DNA of 64,000 nucleotides from Flavobacteriales bacterium. Lineage in GTDB: Bacteria > Bacteroidota > Bacteroidia > CAIKAF01. Numbering within the stretch: position 1 is the stretch's first letter; each line of letters starts with the position of its first letter. A model generated the notes under the pieces. The model saw nothing but the letters and a program-made list of their open reading frames with translations. It did no database searches and was not told the DNA's origin. The stretch lies in NCBI GenBank assembly GCA_025055635.1, contig JANWWQ010000002.1, positions 1-64,000 of the forward strand, in the 5' to 3' direction. Position numbers and translations under genes: made by a program. Below, one piece after another: positions 1 through 8,918 of this stretch.

Positions 1-394
1 CGCTCATTTTGAAGACGCTGAAGGGGATGGCCTGATGGCGTGCAGCCAGATCAATGGTTTTTTTTATTTCACGGACCGTGCTGTCAAAGTCGTGGTGGGT
101 GCTCTGGCCTTCCACGGAATAATCCAGAATGGCGTGGATGCGATAGCGCCAGAGTTTTTCCACGAGGGGGAGACATTCTTCGGCTGTTTCGCCGCCGGCA
201 AACTGGCGGAATAGCGTGGCGCGGATGAGGGGCTTAACGGGAAGGCCCCAGCGCAGCCCCTTGTGCACCAGCCACTCCCCAAGGTCCACGAGGGTGGGGG
301 AAGAAAGCAAACGGAACATCCAGAGGGAGCGGCGAAGGTCGGCGTTGCTGAGTCGGGCAAAAGCGACCTCCGTATTGTAGAAATTGGGCGTCAC
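1..394 (-). CDS. Proline dehydrogenase, N-terminal part (runs off the left edge)
   Basis: Reads as the first ~131 residues of a Bacteroidota-type proline dehydrogenase, the FAD enzyme that oxidises proline to pyrroline-5-carboxylate. Recognisable family signatures are an early NTEVAFARLSN segment, a WMFRLLSSPTLVDLGEWL helix pair, the FAGGETAEECLPLVEKL stretch and ILDYSVEG, the start of the (beta/alpha)8 barrel. A stop codon lies in frame just upstream (419-421), so the start must be at or inside 403. There is no ATG; GTG at 394 is chosen because a -7-like box AATCTTTG lies at 401-408. TTG at 403 is the alternative. The catalytic C-terminal half is outside the window. Confidence 0.82.
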   Translation of the reverse strand, partial: MTPNFYNTEVAFARLSNADLRRSLWMFRLLSSPTLVDLGEWLVHKGLRWGLPVKPLIRATLFRQFAGGETAEECLPLVEKLWRYRIHAILDYSVEGQSTHHDFDSTVREIKKTIDLAARHQAIPFSVFKMS

Positions 395-438
395 AGGGCG
401 CAAAGATTGCAGTACGCATTAAAATAAATGCTCTATTT

Positions 439-1788
439 TTAGCGAATGTTCAGCCGGCTGCGTAGGAATTCCTCAATGGGACCTTCTGGCGGGGGTAGGT
501 CAGCCGACAGGAAGCGCAGCGCCGCATCGTAGAGCAGCATGGTGAAGGTGCGGCCTTTCATGAAGGGTTTCAGCGACACGGGGTCCTCCACTTCATAGTA
601 GACTCCAGGGGGATTAGGTATAGAGGAGCCTGTAAGCGAAGGATTCGGTCCGAGGAGCACGATTGCTACACGAAGTCGCCCTTTAAGGTTTTTTTCCAAG
701 GTCTGAAGCAGAGGTATTTTACTCATGTCGGCTTTTGAATAGGGATCGCAAAAGACGGCCAGCAGAGGTCTGTTATTGGCCAGGGCGGAAAGCGAAGTGA
801 GGCCGCCACTTGGTTCCCTCAGACGGAGGGTAAGAAGATTTTCGTAATCGGCCGCATCAGGCCGGTACAGGGCTTTGCTGGCAGCCTGGAGGAAGGAGCG
901 GGCCTCCCGCGATGTAGGTAATTTCTGGGAAAGAGGGCCCAAATAGAAGTGAAGGGGAGCGTTTCGGAAATCTTTGTGTTGGCTGAGCTTTACCAAGGCC
1001 AATATGAAGGCAGGATAGCGCAAAACACTATCTTCCAGAAATGGCATATTACGAATGACGGAGTCCACCGCCTGGAATGATCCCCCTGTTTTGAGCCAAG
1101 CTGCTAGGGGCTCAAAGCTGCGGCGGGCGACAGCCTGTACAAGAAAGTCTTCGTAAAAGTCGCGGAAGAAGGCCCCGTAGGCCTCATTCTTCCACTGAAT
1201 GGGTTGGTTTTTCAGGTATTTGTTGTACAGGACGGAGCGGGGTAGGGATTCCGTGGCCAGGTGAAACTGAGCCAGTGTGTAGATGAGGTATTCACGGGCT
1301 CCGGGAATGTGGCCAAGGGTACTGTCCAGGGTTGAGGCCAGGCGCTGCGCTAATGCTTTCCCCTTTCCTGAAAGGATCTCGGCTGTGTTATGGAGATAGA
1401 GGGAATCAAAGGCCGAGAGTATTTTTTCAATGGCTCCTTGCAAGGGGCCTTTTTCTAATAGCAGGAAGCCTGAATCCAAGCCCGCAAACGAAATGCGATA
1501 GCGATGCGCCGTTTCCAGCCATAGGGTGCGATAGACGCCTCCGCACCGCAGGCGCACTGGCAGGGGCTCTCGGAGGCTGGTCCATGCGAGGGATTGCTTA
1601 TCCCGGCAGGCCTGCGCCGAATCCAGGCTGAACATTAGGTATTCGGCCGGGAATTCCACCCACAGGGGGCCGGGGCAACGGGCGCAGCCGTCCAAATTAA
1701 GGTGGGTGGGAGCCGGTTGACCCCAGGCACCGCTCAGGAGAGCAATCAACAAAACACATAATGAAAGGGCCTTCAGTACGGCAGCCAT
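439..1788 (-). CDS. Secreted thioredoxin-fold protein of unknown function (449 aa)
   Basis: Begins with a clear signal peptide (hydrophobic residues ~5-22, cleavage near GAWGQ). Residues 27-110 carry several cysteines (CARC, QACRDK, RLRCGG) and look like a small N-terminal domain; the middle 120-330 is helical; residues ~340-449 resemble a TlpA/AhpC-type thioredoxin fold, with LLAVFCDPYSKADMSKIPLL in the place where a CxxC redox motif would sit. Only one cysteine is kept there, so disulfide chemistry of the usual kind is doubtful. Exported, probably periplasmic or surface-associated. Single gene, separated by ~35 bases from coaD. Function not recognised; the thioredoxin-fold call is by pattern only. 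Confidence 0.7.
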   Translation of the reverse strand: MAAVLKALSLCVLLIALLSGAWGQPAPTHLNLDGCARCPGPLWVEFPAEYLMFSLDSAQACRDKQSLAWTSLREPLPVRLRCGGVYRTLWLETAHRYRISFAGLDSGFLLLEKGPLQGAIEKILSAFDSLYLHNTAEILSGKGKALAQRLASTLDSTLGHIPGAREYLIYTLAQFHLATESLPRSVLYNKYLKNQPIQWKNEAYGAFFRDFYEDFLVQAVARRSFEPLAAWLKTGGSFQAVDSVIRNMPFLEDSVLRYPAFILALVKLSQHKDFRNAPLHFYLGPLSQKLPTSREARSFLQAASKALYRPDAADYENLLTLRLREPSGGLTSLSALANNRPLLAVFCDPYSKADMSKIPLLQTLEKNLKGRLRVAIVLLGPNPSLTGSSIPNPPGVYYEVEDPVSLKPFMKGRTFTMLLYDAALRFLSADLPPPEGPIEEFLRSRLNIR

Positions 1789-1822
1789 GATATAACAAAT
1801 ACGGAGCGGAAGCTAAAAAATT

Positions 1823-2299
1823 TCACCGTGCGGGGAAGCGGTACCGTATGGCTTGGGGCAGGAAGGCGGCTATCGGGCCCCCGTTGCGATGAATATCGCG
1901 CACGATGGAGGAGTTGATGTTGCTGAGGCCGGGGGAGCTGATGAGGAAGACGGTCTCAATTTCAGGGTCCAGGGTGTTATTGGCCTGGGCGATGTTGCGC
2001 TCATAGCCGAAATCAGCCGAGGAACGCAGACCTCTGAGAATGAATCGGGCCCCACATTGCCGGCAAAAATCGGTGGTGAGGCCGGTGTAATGCTTGACGC
2101 TTACCTGAGGGTAAGGCGCGAACACTTCGCGCAGCATGGCCAGGCGCTCCTCCAGCGGGAAGTAGCTGTCCACCTTACGGATGTTTTGGCCTATGGCTAC
2201 CACAATGCGGTCAAAGAGGGGAAGAGCCCGGCGGACAATGGCTTCGTGGCCCAGGGTGACGGGGTCAAACGTACCCGGATACACTGCCACGCGCTCCAA
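1823..2299 (-). CDS. coaD: Phosphopantetheine adenylyltransferase
   Basis: Catalyses the penultimate step of coenzyme A synthesis, joining 4'-phosphopantetheine to AMP from ATP. The N-terminal YPGTFDPVTLGHEAI segment contains the nucleotidyltransferase T/HxGH signature (TLGH, near residue 17); the substrate-binding stretch RGLRSSADFGYERNIAQAN and the C-terminal SNINSSIVRDIHRNGG motif (equivalent of ISSTxVRE) are also intact. At 158 residues it has normal family length. It lies 12 bases downstream of the START-like gene and is probably co-transcribed with it, a pairing common in Bacteroidota. Confidence 0.97.
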   Translation of the reverse strand: MERVAVYPGTFDPVTLGHEAIVRRALPLFDRIVVAIGQNIRKVDSYFPLEERLAMLREVFAPYPQVSVKHYTGLTTDFCRQCGARFILRGLRSSADFGYERNIAQANNTLDPEIETVFLISSPGLSNINSSIVRDIHRNGGPIAAFLPQAIRYRFPAR

Positions 2300-2311
2300 A
2301 GCCGGAAATTT

Positions 2312-2689
2312 TTAGGATCCGATAATATGCAGGAGGTCGTGCACCTGATGCTTCCAGAGGCGGCGCATTTCTTCTTCTTCGTCTTCTTCGCAAAAATCCG
2401 TAACTACCAGCGATACGTCCCCTGTGAGGTCGTCCACGCGAATTTTGAACTCAAAATAGGTATCTTTATTAGGGTCGTCCTGCCAATGGAAACGGACAAA
2501 ATCGTTCTCTTTCATGGCTTTGCGCTTGGCCGAGCGCTGGTCGTCCTCCCAATGGAACGTGAACACATCATTTTTCTCCTCCACCTTGTCGGCAAACCAT
2601 TCCTGCAAGCCGGTGGGCGTGGACAACTTGGAGAATAGGATCTTCACGGAGGAGCGCACCGGAAACTCCATTTCAATTTTTTTCGGCAT
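2312..2689 (-). CDS. START-like domain protein (SRPBCC fold, 125 aa)
   Basis: Small cytosolic protein beginning MPKKIEMEFPVRSSVKILF, then STPTGLQEWFADKV, a layout typical of the AHSA1/START-like helix-grip fold; the remainder alternates short strands (VFTFHWEDD, VRFHWQDD, YFEFKIRVDD, DVSLVVTDF) and ends in an acidic run and a C-terminal helix (residues ~100-125). This matches the Bacteroidota-specific START-like family of ~125-130 residues. Ligand and role are unknown. It lies just upstream of coaD on the same strand with a 12-base gap, suggesting one transcript. Confidence 0.85.
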   Translation of the reverse strand: MPKKIEMEFPVRSSVKILFSKLSTPTGLQEWFADKVEEKNDVFTFHWEDDQRSAKRKAMKENDFVRFHWQDDPNKDTYFEFKIRVDDLTGDVSLVVTDFCEEDEEEEMRRLWKHQVHDLLHIIGS

Positions 2690-2740
2690 AAACCAAATGC
2701 AAAGTAAAACAAACCGAAAGGGGAAATACCAAATTCGGGG

Positions 2741-3288
2741 TTAAATTTGGGAAAATTTGTCGTGATAGGACTGGAAGGCCTTTTGTAGGGTGGGCAGGGC
2801 GGCCTTTGGGTTCAGGAAGCCATCCACCAGGGTCTTACGGCCCTCCAGCTTCTTGTATTCCTCAAAGCAATTTTTATTTTCACGGTGCACTTACTCGGGT
2901 ACATTGACGATGTCCTGGAAACGTTGGACACTGGGGTCTGCGAGAGGGCACAGATAGCAGTTATCATCGGGTGCAACGTTGTCGGCCATGCGCATCAGGT
3001 CCATGATACGGCAGCCCACCAAAGTGAGGGGAACGATGTCGGCCATAGAGATGACCAGCACATCCAGGGGGTCGCCTTCCTGACCGGAGATACGTGGCAC
3101 AAATCCATGAATCACGGTATAATTAGACTGAAGCGTACAAAACCCTGTCAAGCCGGAGAGGACCGGGTGGACATATCCGCCTTCTATTTTGCCCTTGAGC
3201 CCCGGAGCATTTCAATAAGGACGTACACTACGCCGAGAGACTGAAAGGAGGGATATACGCTGTTTCCGGGATGGATTACGGACAACAT
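2741..3288 (-). pseudogene. ppa: Inorganic pyrophosphatase remnant (ppa), frameshifted and interrupted
   Basis: Joining three pieces gives a full-length family I pyrophosphatase outline: an N-terminal part from ATG 3288 containing VVYVLIEMLRGSRAK, a middle part with HGFVPRISGQEGDPLDVLV and VPLTLVGCRIMDLMRM, and a C-terminal part with FEEYKKLEGRKTLVDGFLN, ending at 2741. A one-base deletion in the A-run near 3188-3191 breaks the first join. An in-frame TAA at 2891-2893 breaks the second, after VNVPE. Catalytic landmarks are also eroded: the Lys/Tyr/Arg-containing LDRVLYS segment and the DDK motif (here DDN) are gone, while DPLD survives. Seen directly; the conclusion that the gene is dead is an inference from multiple independent lesions. 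Confidence 0.88.
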
Positions 3289-3370
3289 GTTTGCTGGGCA
3301 AAGGGGTAAAAGAATATTTACGGGGGGGAGGAAGCGGGGAGGGCCTCGTCCCGGCGCCGGTCTGACTCTG

Positions 3371-3447
3371 GGTGAGGGATGCGGAGCCCGGAGCAGCACG
3401 ACTCCAGGGTGCCGACGGGCACTGCCAGTAACCAGGGGCACGTCCCT
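3371..3447 (+). repeat. Dispersed GC-rich repeat, copy 1
   Basis: GC-rich block upstream of thrS starting GGTGAGGGATGCGGAGCCCG and ending CCAGGGGCACGTCCC. It shares the GTGAGGG(A/G)TGCGGAG start and GGGGCACGYCCC end with the copies at 35173-35228 and 47651-47704, and the start with 14827-14948. Copies lie only between genes. No ORF of its own is convincing; the open frame running through it into thrS has no homology to thrS N-termini. Confidence 0.65.
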
Positions 3448-3502
3448 CTCATTCCTCATTAATTCCTATGGAAAACTGCCCTGCCTCTATTTTTGCCTTC
3501 GC

Positions 3503-5461
3503 ATGGCCGAAGTGCAATTGACCATCACGCTGCCCGATGGCAGTACGCGGACTTTCCCCAACCCAACCACGGCTAGGGAGATAGCGGCCAGCATTTCGGA
3601 AGGATTGGTGCGCAAGGCCCTGGCCGCCCTGGTGGACGGACAAACTTATGAGCTGGATAGGCCCATCACCAGGGATGCCCGCGTTCGCATTTTGACATGG
3701 GAGGATCCGGAGGGAAAAGCCGCTTTTTGGCATTCTTCGGCCCATATTTTGGCCGAGGCGGTGCAGGCCTTGTATCCCCATGCCCGTTTCGGTATTGGTC
3801 CTCCTATTGAGAATGGTTTTTATTACGACATTGATTTTGGTGACACCGTGCTGCGGGAGGAAGATTTGCCGGCTCTTGAAGCAGAGATGGCCCGCTGTAT
3901 TGCAGCCGACAATCCCTTTCATTTATATCCGGTGAGTAAGGAAGAGGCGCTGGATTACTACAGGAAAAAGGATAATCCCTATAAACTGGAGCTGATTGAG
4001 GGCCTGCAGGATGGTGATATCACCTTTTGCCGTCAGGGCGATTTTGTGGATTTATGCCGGGGAGGGCATGTGCCCCGCACGGGTTACGTGAAGGCCTTTA
4101 AACTTACGGGCATAGCAGGGGCCTATTGGCGCGGTAACGAAAAGAACAAACAACTAACGCGGATTTATGGCATTTCATTTCCCCAGAAAAAAATGCTGGA
4201 TGAGTATCTCCAGCATTTAGAGGAAGCCCGCCGGCGGGATCACCGGAAATTGGGACGTGAGCTGGAACTTTTTACCTTCAGTGCCCAGGTGGGGCAAGGC
4301 TTGCCGCTATGGTTGCCGCGGGGCACTGTGTTGCGCGAACGGCTTGAGGCTTTCTTACGCAAGGTCCAGAAAAAAATGGGATACCAGCAGGTGGTGACGC
4401 CTCACATAGGCTCCAAGAGCCTTTATGTCACCTCAGGCCACTATGAAAAATACGGAAAGGATTCCTTCAGGCCCATTCTCACCCCTGAAGAGGGAGAGGA
4501 GTATTTCCTGAAGCCCATGAACTGCCCGCACCATTGTGAAATATACCGTAGCCGGCAGCGCTCCTATCGTGAATTACCCCTCAGGCTGGCTGAATTTGGA
4601 ACTGTTTACCGATACGAACAGAGTGGCGAGCTCAGTGGGTTGACGCGGGTGAGGGGCTTCACGCAGGATGATGCGCATATCTTTTGCCGTCCGGACCAGG
4701 TAAAGGAAGAATTTGAACGGGTCATTGATTTGGTGTTGTTGGTATTCAGGGCTTTAAATTTTAAAGAATATACGGCCCAGGTCTCCCTACGTGATCCCCA
4801 AGATACTGAAAAGTACATAGGCTCCGAAGAAAATTGGCAAAAGGCTGAACAAGCTATCTTGGAGGCCACTCGTGAAAAGGGACTGGATACGGTGATAGTG
4901 CCTGGAGAGGCGGCTTTTTATGGGCCGAAACTGGATTTCATGGTTCGGGATGCCATTGGGCGCAAATGGCAGCTAGGCACCATCCAGGTGGATTACAATC
5001 TGCCCGAGCGCTTTGACCTGGAATATGTGGGAGAGGATAATCAGCGTCACCGTCCGGTGATGATTCACAGGGCTCCCTTTGGCTCCTTGGAGCGCTTCAT
5101 AGCGGTCCTGACGGAACATTGTGCCGGTAATTTTCCCTTATGGCTGGCCCCCGAACAGGTGTACATACTTCCCGTTAGCGATAAATACTTGGAATATGGC
5201 CGTGAGGTAAAAAAATATTTAGAAAAATACGATATTTGCGCCCAGGTGGACGAACGCTCTGAAAAAATCGGCAAAAAAATTCGCGATGCCGAAATGCTGA
5301 AGATTCCCGTGATGCTTATTGTGGGAGAGAAGGAAGTCTCTTCTCGTTCGGTATCGTTGCGCCGCCATGGTGTGGGCGACCAGGGCACCATGTCGCTGGA
5401 GGCCTGTACCCGTATTCTGGTTGAAGAAATCCGCAGAGCCACAGAATTTGAAGAGGCATAA
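3503..5461 (+). CDS. thrS: Threonyl-tRNA synthetase
   Basis: Class II synthetase that charges tRNA-Thr and edits mischarged Ser. 652 residues, normal length. Order: TGS domain (1-65), the second additional/editing domain with [12 protein letters not shown] (HxxxH) and the zinc-binding CRGGHV, the catalytic core with [14 protein letters not shown] and motif 2 [22 protein letters not shown], motif 3 [11 protein letters not shown], then the anticodon-binding domain. ATG 3503 is chosen over the upstream in-frame ATG at 3287 because [14 protein letters not shown] is the usual ThrRS start and the 72 codons before it cross a GC-rich repeat. First gene of the thrS-infC-rpmI-rplT cluster. Confidence 0.98.
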   Translation: MAEVQLTITLPDGSTRTFPNPTTAREIAASISEGLVRKALAALVDGQTYELDRPITRDARVRILTWEDPEGKAAFWHSSAHILAEAVQALYPHARFGIGPPIENGFYYDIDFGDTVLREEDLPALEAEMARCIAADNPFHLYPVSKEEALDYYRKKDNPYKLELIEGLQDGDITFCRQGDFVDLCRGGHVPRTGYVKAFKLTGIAGAYWRGNEKNKQLTRIYGISFPQKKMLDEYLQHLEEARRRDHRKLGRELELFTFSAQVGQGLPLWLPRGTVLRERLEAFLRKVQKKMGYQQVVTPHIGSKSLYVTSGHYEKYGKDSFRPILTPEEGEEYFLKPMNCPHHCEIYRSRQRSYRELPLRLAEFGTVYRYEQSGELSGLTRVRGFTQDDAHIFCRPDQVKEEFERVIDLVLLVFRALNFKEYTAQVSLRDPQDTEKYIGSEENWQKAEQAILEATREKGLDTVIVPGEAAFYGPKLDFMVRDAIGRKWQLGTIQVDYNLPERFDLEYVGEDNQRHRPVMIHRAPFGSLERFIAVLTEHCAGNFPLWLAPEQVYILPVSDKYLEYGREVKKYLEKYDICAQVDERSEKIGKKIRDAEMLKIPVMLIVGEKEVSSRSVSLRRHGVGDQGTMSLEACTRILVEEIRRATEFEEA

Positions 5462-5500
5462 CCCCCCCTTTTCCTTCATGAGTAATTTTTACGCTGCTGC

Positions 5501-6016
5501 ATGAAGCGGGAGCTGGTATACCGTATTAACGAAGAGATTGATGCTCCCGAGGTGCGGGTGGTGGGGGACAATGTTACGCCCACCATCATGTCTCGCGAAG
5601 AAGCCCTTGCAAAAGCCGAACAAATGGGAGTGGACCTGGTGGAGATTGTGCCCAATGCCAATCCGCCGGTATGTCGTTTGGTAGATTATCAGAAGTTTCT
5701 CTATGACCAGCGGAAAAAACAAAAAGAAATCAGAGCTAAGGCGGCCAAAATTTCGGTAAAAGAAATCCGCTTCGGGCCCCAGACGGACGAGCACGATTTT
5801 AATTTTAAGCTCAACCACGCCCGTAAGTTCCTTCAGGAGGGCAATAAGGTAAAGGCCTATGTATTTTTCAAGGGGCGTTCCATCATGTTTAAGGAACAGG
5901 GTGAAGTTATTTTGCTTAAATTTGCGGTCGCTTTGGAGGATGTGGGAAAGGTAGAGGTCATGCCCAGCTTGGAAGGACGCAGGCTCTCCATGCTCATAGC
6001 TCCAAAGAAAAAGTAA
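5501..6016 (+). CDS. infC: Translation initiation factor IF-3
   Basis: Binds the 30S subunit, discriminates the initiator tRNA/start codon and prevents premature subunit joining. 171 residues. N-domain begins [20 protein letters not shown] and includes [24 protein letters not shown]; the linker is Lys-rich; the C-domain contains [20 protein letters not shown] and [14 protein letters not shown]. Lies 39 bases after thrS and 20 before rpmI, the standard gene order. The ATG is used here, not the rare AUU-type start of enterobacterial infC; an upstream ATG at 5478 runs straight into a stop. Confidence 0.97.
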   Translation: MKRELVYRINEEIDAPEVRVVGDNVTPTIMSREEALAKAEQMGVDLVEIVPNANPPVCRLVDYQKFLYDQRKKQKEIRAKAAKISVKEIRFGPQTDEHDFNFKLNHARKFLQEGNKVKAYVFFKGRSIMFKEQGEVILLKFAVALEDVGKVEVMPSLEGRRLSMLIAPKKK

Positions 6017-6036
6017 AACTTTTTAAATGGACTGCT

Positions 6037-6237
6037 ATGCCTAAGATGAAAACCAATTCCAGCGCAAAAAAGCGCTTTAAGATTACCGGTTCTGGTAAGG
6101 TGAAGAGGAAACATGCCTTCCATAACCACATTCTCACGAAGAAAGAAACCAAGCGGAAGCGGCGCCTGAGGGAGTTCACTCTGGTGGATCCCTCAGATAT
6201 GAAAAGCGTTCGCTTTATGATGCCCGGGATGTTCTAA
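6037..6237 (+). CDS. rpmI: 50S ribosomal protein L35
   Basis: 66-residue basic protein of the large subunit. Starts [28 protein letters not shown], the L35 signature, followed by [17 protein letters not shown]. Sits between infC and rplT with ~20-base gaps on each side, as in most bacteria, and is expected to be co-transcribed with both. Confidence 0.97.
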   Translation: MPKMKTNSSAKKRFKITGSGKVKRKHAFHNHILTKKETKRKRRLREFTLVDPSDMKSVRFMMPGMF

Positions 6238-6258
6238 TTAAAATAATCATCATTAACT

Positions 6259-6603
6259 ATGCCCCGTTCTGTTAACCACGTTGCTTCCAAGGCCCGCAAG
6301 AAGAAGATTTTTAAATTGGCGAAAGGGTCTTTTGGCCGGCGCAAGAATGTGTGGACAGTGGCCAAAAATTCGGTGGAAAAAGGCCTCACCTATGCCTATC
6401 GCGATCGGCGTGCTAAAAAGCGCAATTTCCGCGCGTTGTGGATCCAGCGTATCAATGCCGCTGCTCGCTTGCATGGTTTCAGCTACTCGGAGTTTATGGG
6501 CCGGCTCAATTCACAGGGTATTCAGCTTAACCGTAAAGTTCTGGCCGACCTGGCCATGAATCACCCAGATTCCTTTGAAGCTGTGGTGAACAGTATCAAA
6601 TAA
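6259..6603 (+). CDS. rplT: 50S ribosomal protein L20
   Basis: 114-residue 23S rRNA-binding assembly protein. N-terminal basic tail [20 protein letters not shown] leads into [41 protein letters not shown], then the globular helical half ending [14 protein letters not shown]. Last gene of the thrS cluster. In other bacteria L20 represses this operon by binding the mRNA leader; no matching leader structure was identified here. Confidence 0.97.
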   Translation: MPRSVNHVASKARKKKIFKLAKGSFGRRKNVWTVAKNSVEKGLTYAYRDRRAKKRNFRALWIQRINAAARLHGFSYSEFMGRLNSQGIQLNRKVLADLAMNHPDSFEAVVNSIK

Positions 6604-6628
6604 GCCGTTCCCTTATTCTCCGAAACCA

Positions 6629-7480
6629 CTAAAATTTCACTTCAGCCTTCACGGCAAAATGGTCTGAGAGATCTTGGCGTCCTCGTTTCCAGCGGTAGGT
6701 GTATCGTACCACGCTGCGTGTAAAAGTTTGCGGAACCACACCATTTGGTCGGTACAGAATGTAATCAATAACTTCCCTATCCTCAGGTCGGTATAGGCTC
6801 ATGTCGTTGAGCAGGTGATCGCTGGTGAAACGTAACTCCCCAGAGAGGGGTCCGTCCACAGCATCCAAAGTTTCCAGCATGCGGGGATAAAGGAAATTGT
6901 CGGAAGCACGGGTGTTAAAGTCGCCACATAAAAATTGAGGCACACCGGCTCGGCTGTGGGCATGGGCCAGGGCAGCAATTTCCCGATATTGTTCCTGTTT
7001 AATTTCCCTGCCTCCACCCGCTTCCAGATGGGTTCCCAGTACCTGGATCAACCTGCCAGGCCATTGCACTTCCACTAAAAGAGCGCCCTTACGGGCCCAG
7101 CAATCTTCCTTTTCGCAGGAGCGGAAGTCTGTGGTGCCCAGCTCTTTCATGGGGTGGCGCGAAACAATAAGAATACCGCTGCTCAGTTTGAAGGCTCCTT
7201 TTTTATTTGCTGGTCCGATATGGTAAGGGTACAGAGGGCGGAGGGCCTTCAGAAGGCGGCGATTGGCTACGTTGTCAAAGGCTTCCTGGAACACCAGCAC
7301 GTCAGCCGTATCCCGCAGAAGGTGTTCGGCTATAGGCTCTACGCGCTTTAGGGGCCTGTGACCAATATGACACAAAAGGCGGGGCAGAAACTTGATGTTC
7401 CAGGAAATAATTTTCAGTTCCTGGGCACTGGTCTTGAGGCAGACCACGCAGCTCCACCACAAAAAACACAGCCGGAACAT
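6629..7480 (-). CDS. Secreted endonuclease/exonuclease/phosphatase-fold hydrolase
   Basis: 283 residues with an N-terminal signal sequence (hydrophobic to about residue 19, SAQ cleavage). The EEP fold motifs are in order: ISWNIKFLP near residue 25, VFQEAFDN (metal-binding Glu), the VLGTHLEAGGG histidine/Glu segment, CGDFNTRASD, and SDHFAVKAEVKF at the C-terminus (catalytic Asp-His). The layout is closest to neutral sphingomyelinase-like and secreted phosphodiesterase members. Substrate cannot be told from sequence; phospholipid head groups or nucleic acid are both possible. The gene ends 26 bases from rplT (convergent) and starts 6 bases from the fabH stop, so it may be read from the fabH transcript. 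Confidence 0.85.
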   Translation of the reverse strand: MFRLCFLWWSCVVCLKTSAQELKIISWNIKFLPRLLCHIGHRPLKRVEPIAEHLLRDTADVLVFQEAFDNVANRRLLKALRPLYPYHIGPANKKGAFKLSSGILIVSRHPMKELGTTDFRSCEKEDCWARKGALLVEVQWPGRLIQVLGTHLEAGGGREIKQEQYREIAALAHAHSRAGVPQFLCGDFNTRASDNFLYPRMLETLDAVDGPLSGELRFTSDHLLNDMSLYRPEDREVIDYILYRPNGVVPQTFTRSVVRYTYRWKRGRQDLSDHFAVKAEVKF

Positions 7481-7486
7481 TATCCT

Positions 7487-8488
7487 TTACATGCGGATGA
7501 GGGCTGAACCCCACACAAAACCGCTGCCAAAAGCAGGCGTGCATACCAGCATCCCTGGCCTCAACAGGCCTTTTTCCCAGGCTTCGCACATGGCCAGTGG
7601 AATGGAGGCCGCTGTGGTGTTGCCCACCCACTGGATATTGTTGTACATTTTTTCATCAGGCAACTGCAGTTGTTCCTGAATGTATTTGGAAATCCGCAGG
7701 TTAGCCTGATGGGGGATGACCATATCTAAATCTTCAACCTGGAGGCCGTTGGCTTCCAACGCTTCGTAAATGACCTCCATGAACCGCACAATGGCATGCT
7801 TGAAGACGGCATTTCCGTTCATATACGGAAGCATGGAACCATCTTCCAGCATCTGCGGTGTTATGCGCACTTTACGGCGACAACCCGGATGGGCCATGTA
7901 GAGTTCTTCCGCATAAGTTCCGTCCGCGTGCAAATGGGTGGAAATAACTCCGAGGCCTTCTTGTTGGTGGCGGGTCAGAACGACGGCGGCTGCGCCGTCG
8001 CCGAAAATCACGGCCATATTGCGGCCCCGGGTGCTGAGTTCCAACAGGTTGGACTGAATCTCACTGCAAGCAATTAGAACGTTTTTATAGTGGCCTAAAC
8101 GGATGTAGGCATCGGCCAGGGAAAGAGCATACACAAAGCCGGCGCATTGCTGGCGCAAATCAAAGGCCGGAATGCCCACGATCCCCAATTCGCGCATAAG
8201 CAAAACCCCACTACCGGGGAAGTAATAATCAGGACTCAACGTAGCAAATACGATAGCATCAATTTCCTGGGCTTTCAGACCGGCTCTGTCCAGAGCCATG
8301 CGGCTGGCCTCAGCCGCCATAGTGGCCGTAGTATCCTTACCCTCCGTAAAAAAGCGCCTTTCTCGGATACCCGTGCGCTCCACAATCCAGGCGTCACTGG
8401 TGTCCATGAGTTGCTCCAAGTCATGGTTGGTAACAACATTCTCGGGCAGGTACATGCCCATCCCCACGATTTTAGAGCGATAGAGCAT
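7487..8488 (-). CDS. fabH: 3-oxoacyl-ACP synthase III (KAS III, FabH)
   Basis: Initiates fatty acid synthesis by condensing an acyl-CoA with malonyl-ACP. 333 residues, normal length. Cys-His-Asn triad is visible: the nucleophile in DLRQQCAGF (Cys ~115), IPHQANLRI, and the N in NTTAASIPLA. The N-terminal TSDAWIVERTGIRERRF segment is diagnostic for KAS III. Cytosolic. Upstream is a 430-base gap; downstream gene starts after 6 bases. Bacteroidota often encode more than one FabH homologue, so a specialised role is not excluded. Confidence 0.95.
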   Translation of the reverse strand: MLYRSKIVGMGMYLPENVVTNHDLEQLMDTSDAWIVERTGIRERRFFTEGKDTTATMAAEASRMALDRAGLKAQEIDAIVFATLSPDYYFPGSGVLLMRELGIVGIPAFDLRQQCAGFVYALSLADAYIRLGHYKNVLIACSEIQSNLLELSTRGRNMAVIFGDGAAAVVLTRHQQEGLGVISTHLHADGTYAEELYMAHPGCRRKVRITPQMLEDGSMLPYMNGNAVFKHAIVRFMEVIYEALEANGLQVEDLDMVIPHQANLRISKYIQEQLQLPDEKMYNNIQWVGNTTAASIPLAMCEAWEKGLLRPGMLVCTPAFGSGFVWGSALIRM

Positions 8489-8918
8489 TCGGTTTTGCCG
8501 GCAAGTTTAGTGCAAATGATGCATAAAAAAAATATGAGCTTTAAATTCAAACACTTATGGTTGATAGGGTGGGGTGAAAAATCTGAAATCCTAGGATGGG
8601 CCTTTTCTCTTGGTTCTCCGGCGATGAAGTGCTTCAGAGAAGGTTTCTGGACCTCTTGGCGATGAATCTTATTTAAATTCTGATGATTCTCTGTTTTTTA
8701 GCTTTTTAATTTTTGAATAATTTATTGATAATCAATTATCTCTGGTGTTTCTTCCATTCCGAGAGAATTTGGGAGCAGACCGGTCATTCGGTGAATAAGA
8801 TTTCATAAGATTTCGTAAGATATAAGATTTTCTAAAAAAATTTTTTCTGTTATCCATTTGGGCTTGTCTCCAAACATCTGTTTGCCCAGACCTTATCTAA
8901 TTTGCAGCCCAGGAGGCT
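8489..8918. other. AT-rich gap between divergent fabH and the MBOAT operon
   Basis: 430 bases without a convincing gene. It must hold the promoters of fabH (minus) and of the downstream plus-strand operon. A short run of 10-base direct repeats lies at 8796-8832. No tRNA or terminator is visible. Confidence 0.6.
8796..8832 (+). repeat. Short tandem TAAGATTTC repeats
   Basis: Four consecutive units: TAAGATTTCA, TAAGATTTCG, TAAGATA and TAAGATTTTC. The 10-base spacing places copies on the same face of the helix, about 90 bases upstream of the MBOAT start, so an array of protein-binding sites is possible. It could also be simple slippage in AT-rich DNA. Confidence 0.5.

Noticed and set aside
1853..2638. 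261-codon plus-strand frame opposite coaD and the START-like gene
   Set aside because: Both minus-strand genes are clear family members, so this is an antisense shadow.
2741..3288. Programmed -1 frameshift rescuing ppa
   Set aside because: The A-run near 3188 could allow slippage, but a second lesion (TAA at 2891-2893) and lost catalytic residues make decay more likely.
3287..3502. N-terminal extension of thrS from ATG 3287
   Set aside because: The 72 extra codons cross a GC-rich intergenic repeat and have no ThrRS homology; [14 protein letters not shown] at 3503 is the normal start.
8911..8916. AGGAGG as a ribosome-binding site for the MBOAT gene
   Set aside because: Only 2 bases from the ATG, too close for a normal Shine-Dalgarno interaction, and other genes in the window lack one.
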